DNA of 5,055 nucleotides from an uncultured Oscillospiraceae bacterium (GTDB lineage: Bacteria; Bacillota; Clostridia; Oscillospirales; Ruminococcaceae): NCBI GenBank assembly GCA_905212515.1, contig CAJMEU010000179.1:1-5055 (forward strand), given 5' to 3'. The notes beneath the pieces were generated by a model. That model ran no database searches, was not told the origin of the DNA, and saw nothing but the letters and a program-made list of their open reading frames with translations. The position numbers and the translations under genes were made by a program. This document shows positions 5,025 to 5,055 of the stretch, piece after piece. Position 1 is the stretch's first letter; each line of letters opens with the position of its first letter.

Positions 5025-5055
5025 GACGGTCTGCCCGTCCCCGTCGAGCTTTATC
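5025..5055. other. Terminal sequence of unclear identity
   Basis: The last 31 bases do not match the second half of repeat 1. GACGG (5025-5029) and CCGTC (5035-5039) form a small inverted repeat with a 5-base loop. Given the homopolymers just before, this may be read-end error or a mis-join, and I assign no function. Confidence 0.3.

Larger units (their letters stand above)
4873..5055 (+). CRISPR. Leader-proximal start of a type I-C CRISPR array, running off the window edge
   Basis: One clear I-C-type repeat begins at 4873. Copies at about 4942 and about 5010 repeat its GC-rich stem region at a period near 69 bases, with intervening AT-richer sequence of about 32-36 bases, the right size for I-C spacers. 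The second and third copies are so altered that repeat-finding software could miss the array. Subtype agrees with the adjacent cas genes: the repeat has the GTCGCTCCCC...GGGGAGCG form typical of I-C. The array probably continues beyond the window. Confidence 0.8.

Overview
This 5,055-base window carries the 3' two-thirds of a type I-C (Dvulg subtype) CRISPR-Cas locus, all on the + strand: cas8c, an internally initiated cas11c, cas7c (csd2), cas4, cas1, cas2, a 232-base leader, and the leader-proximal start of a CRISPR array. Cas3 and cas5c, which normally precede cas8c in this subtype, are absent; the window opens only six bases before the cas8c start codon, so they probably lie just upstream. 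I see no unrelated gene, mobile element, tRNA or rRNA.

Layout: bases 7-4640 are a tightly packed operon. cas8c and cas7c overlap by 8 bases, cas7c/cas4 and cas4/cas1 each overlap by 4 bases (GTGA), and cas1 and cas2 are 9 bases apart. No promoter or terminator is evident between the genes, so they are probably one transcript. Bases 4641-4872 are a non-coding leader with three inverted repeats. From 4873 a clear 33-35 base I-C repeat begins the array. It is followed at a period of about 69 bases by a second, badly degraded copy made largely of C and G runs, and by a third, barely recognisable one at the window edge.

How the parts work together: Cas8c (large subunit), Cas7c (backbone) and Cas11c (small subunit), with the unseen Cas5c as crRNA processing and cap subunit, would form the I-C Cascade that finds target DNA for the unseen Cas3. 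Cas4, Cas1 and Cas2 form the adaptation module that inserts new spacers at the leader end of the array.

The most informative details are a near-ideal ribosome binding site plus in-frame GTG inside cas8c, which marks the cas11c start and which an annotation pipeline would miss, and the abrupt loss of repeat identity after the first repeat, which looks more like sequence or assembly error at a contig end than biology.

Organism: the GC-rich coding sequence with strong AAGGAGG-type ribosome binding sites, GTG starts and an AT-richer leader suggests a high-GC member of the Bacillota (Clostridia, perhaps Oscillospiraceae-like). Type I-C loci move horizontally, so this is weak taxonomic evidence.
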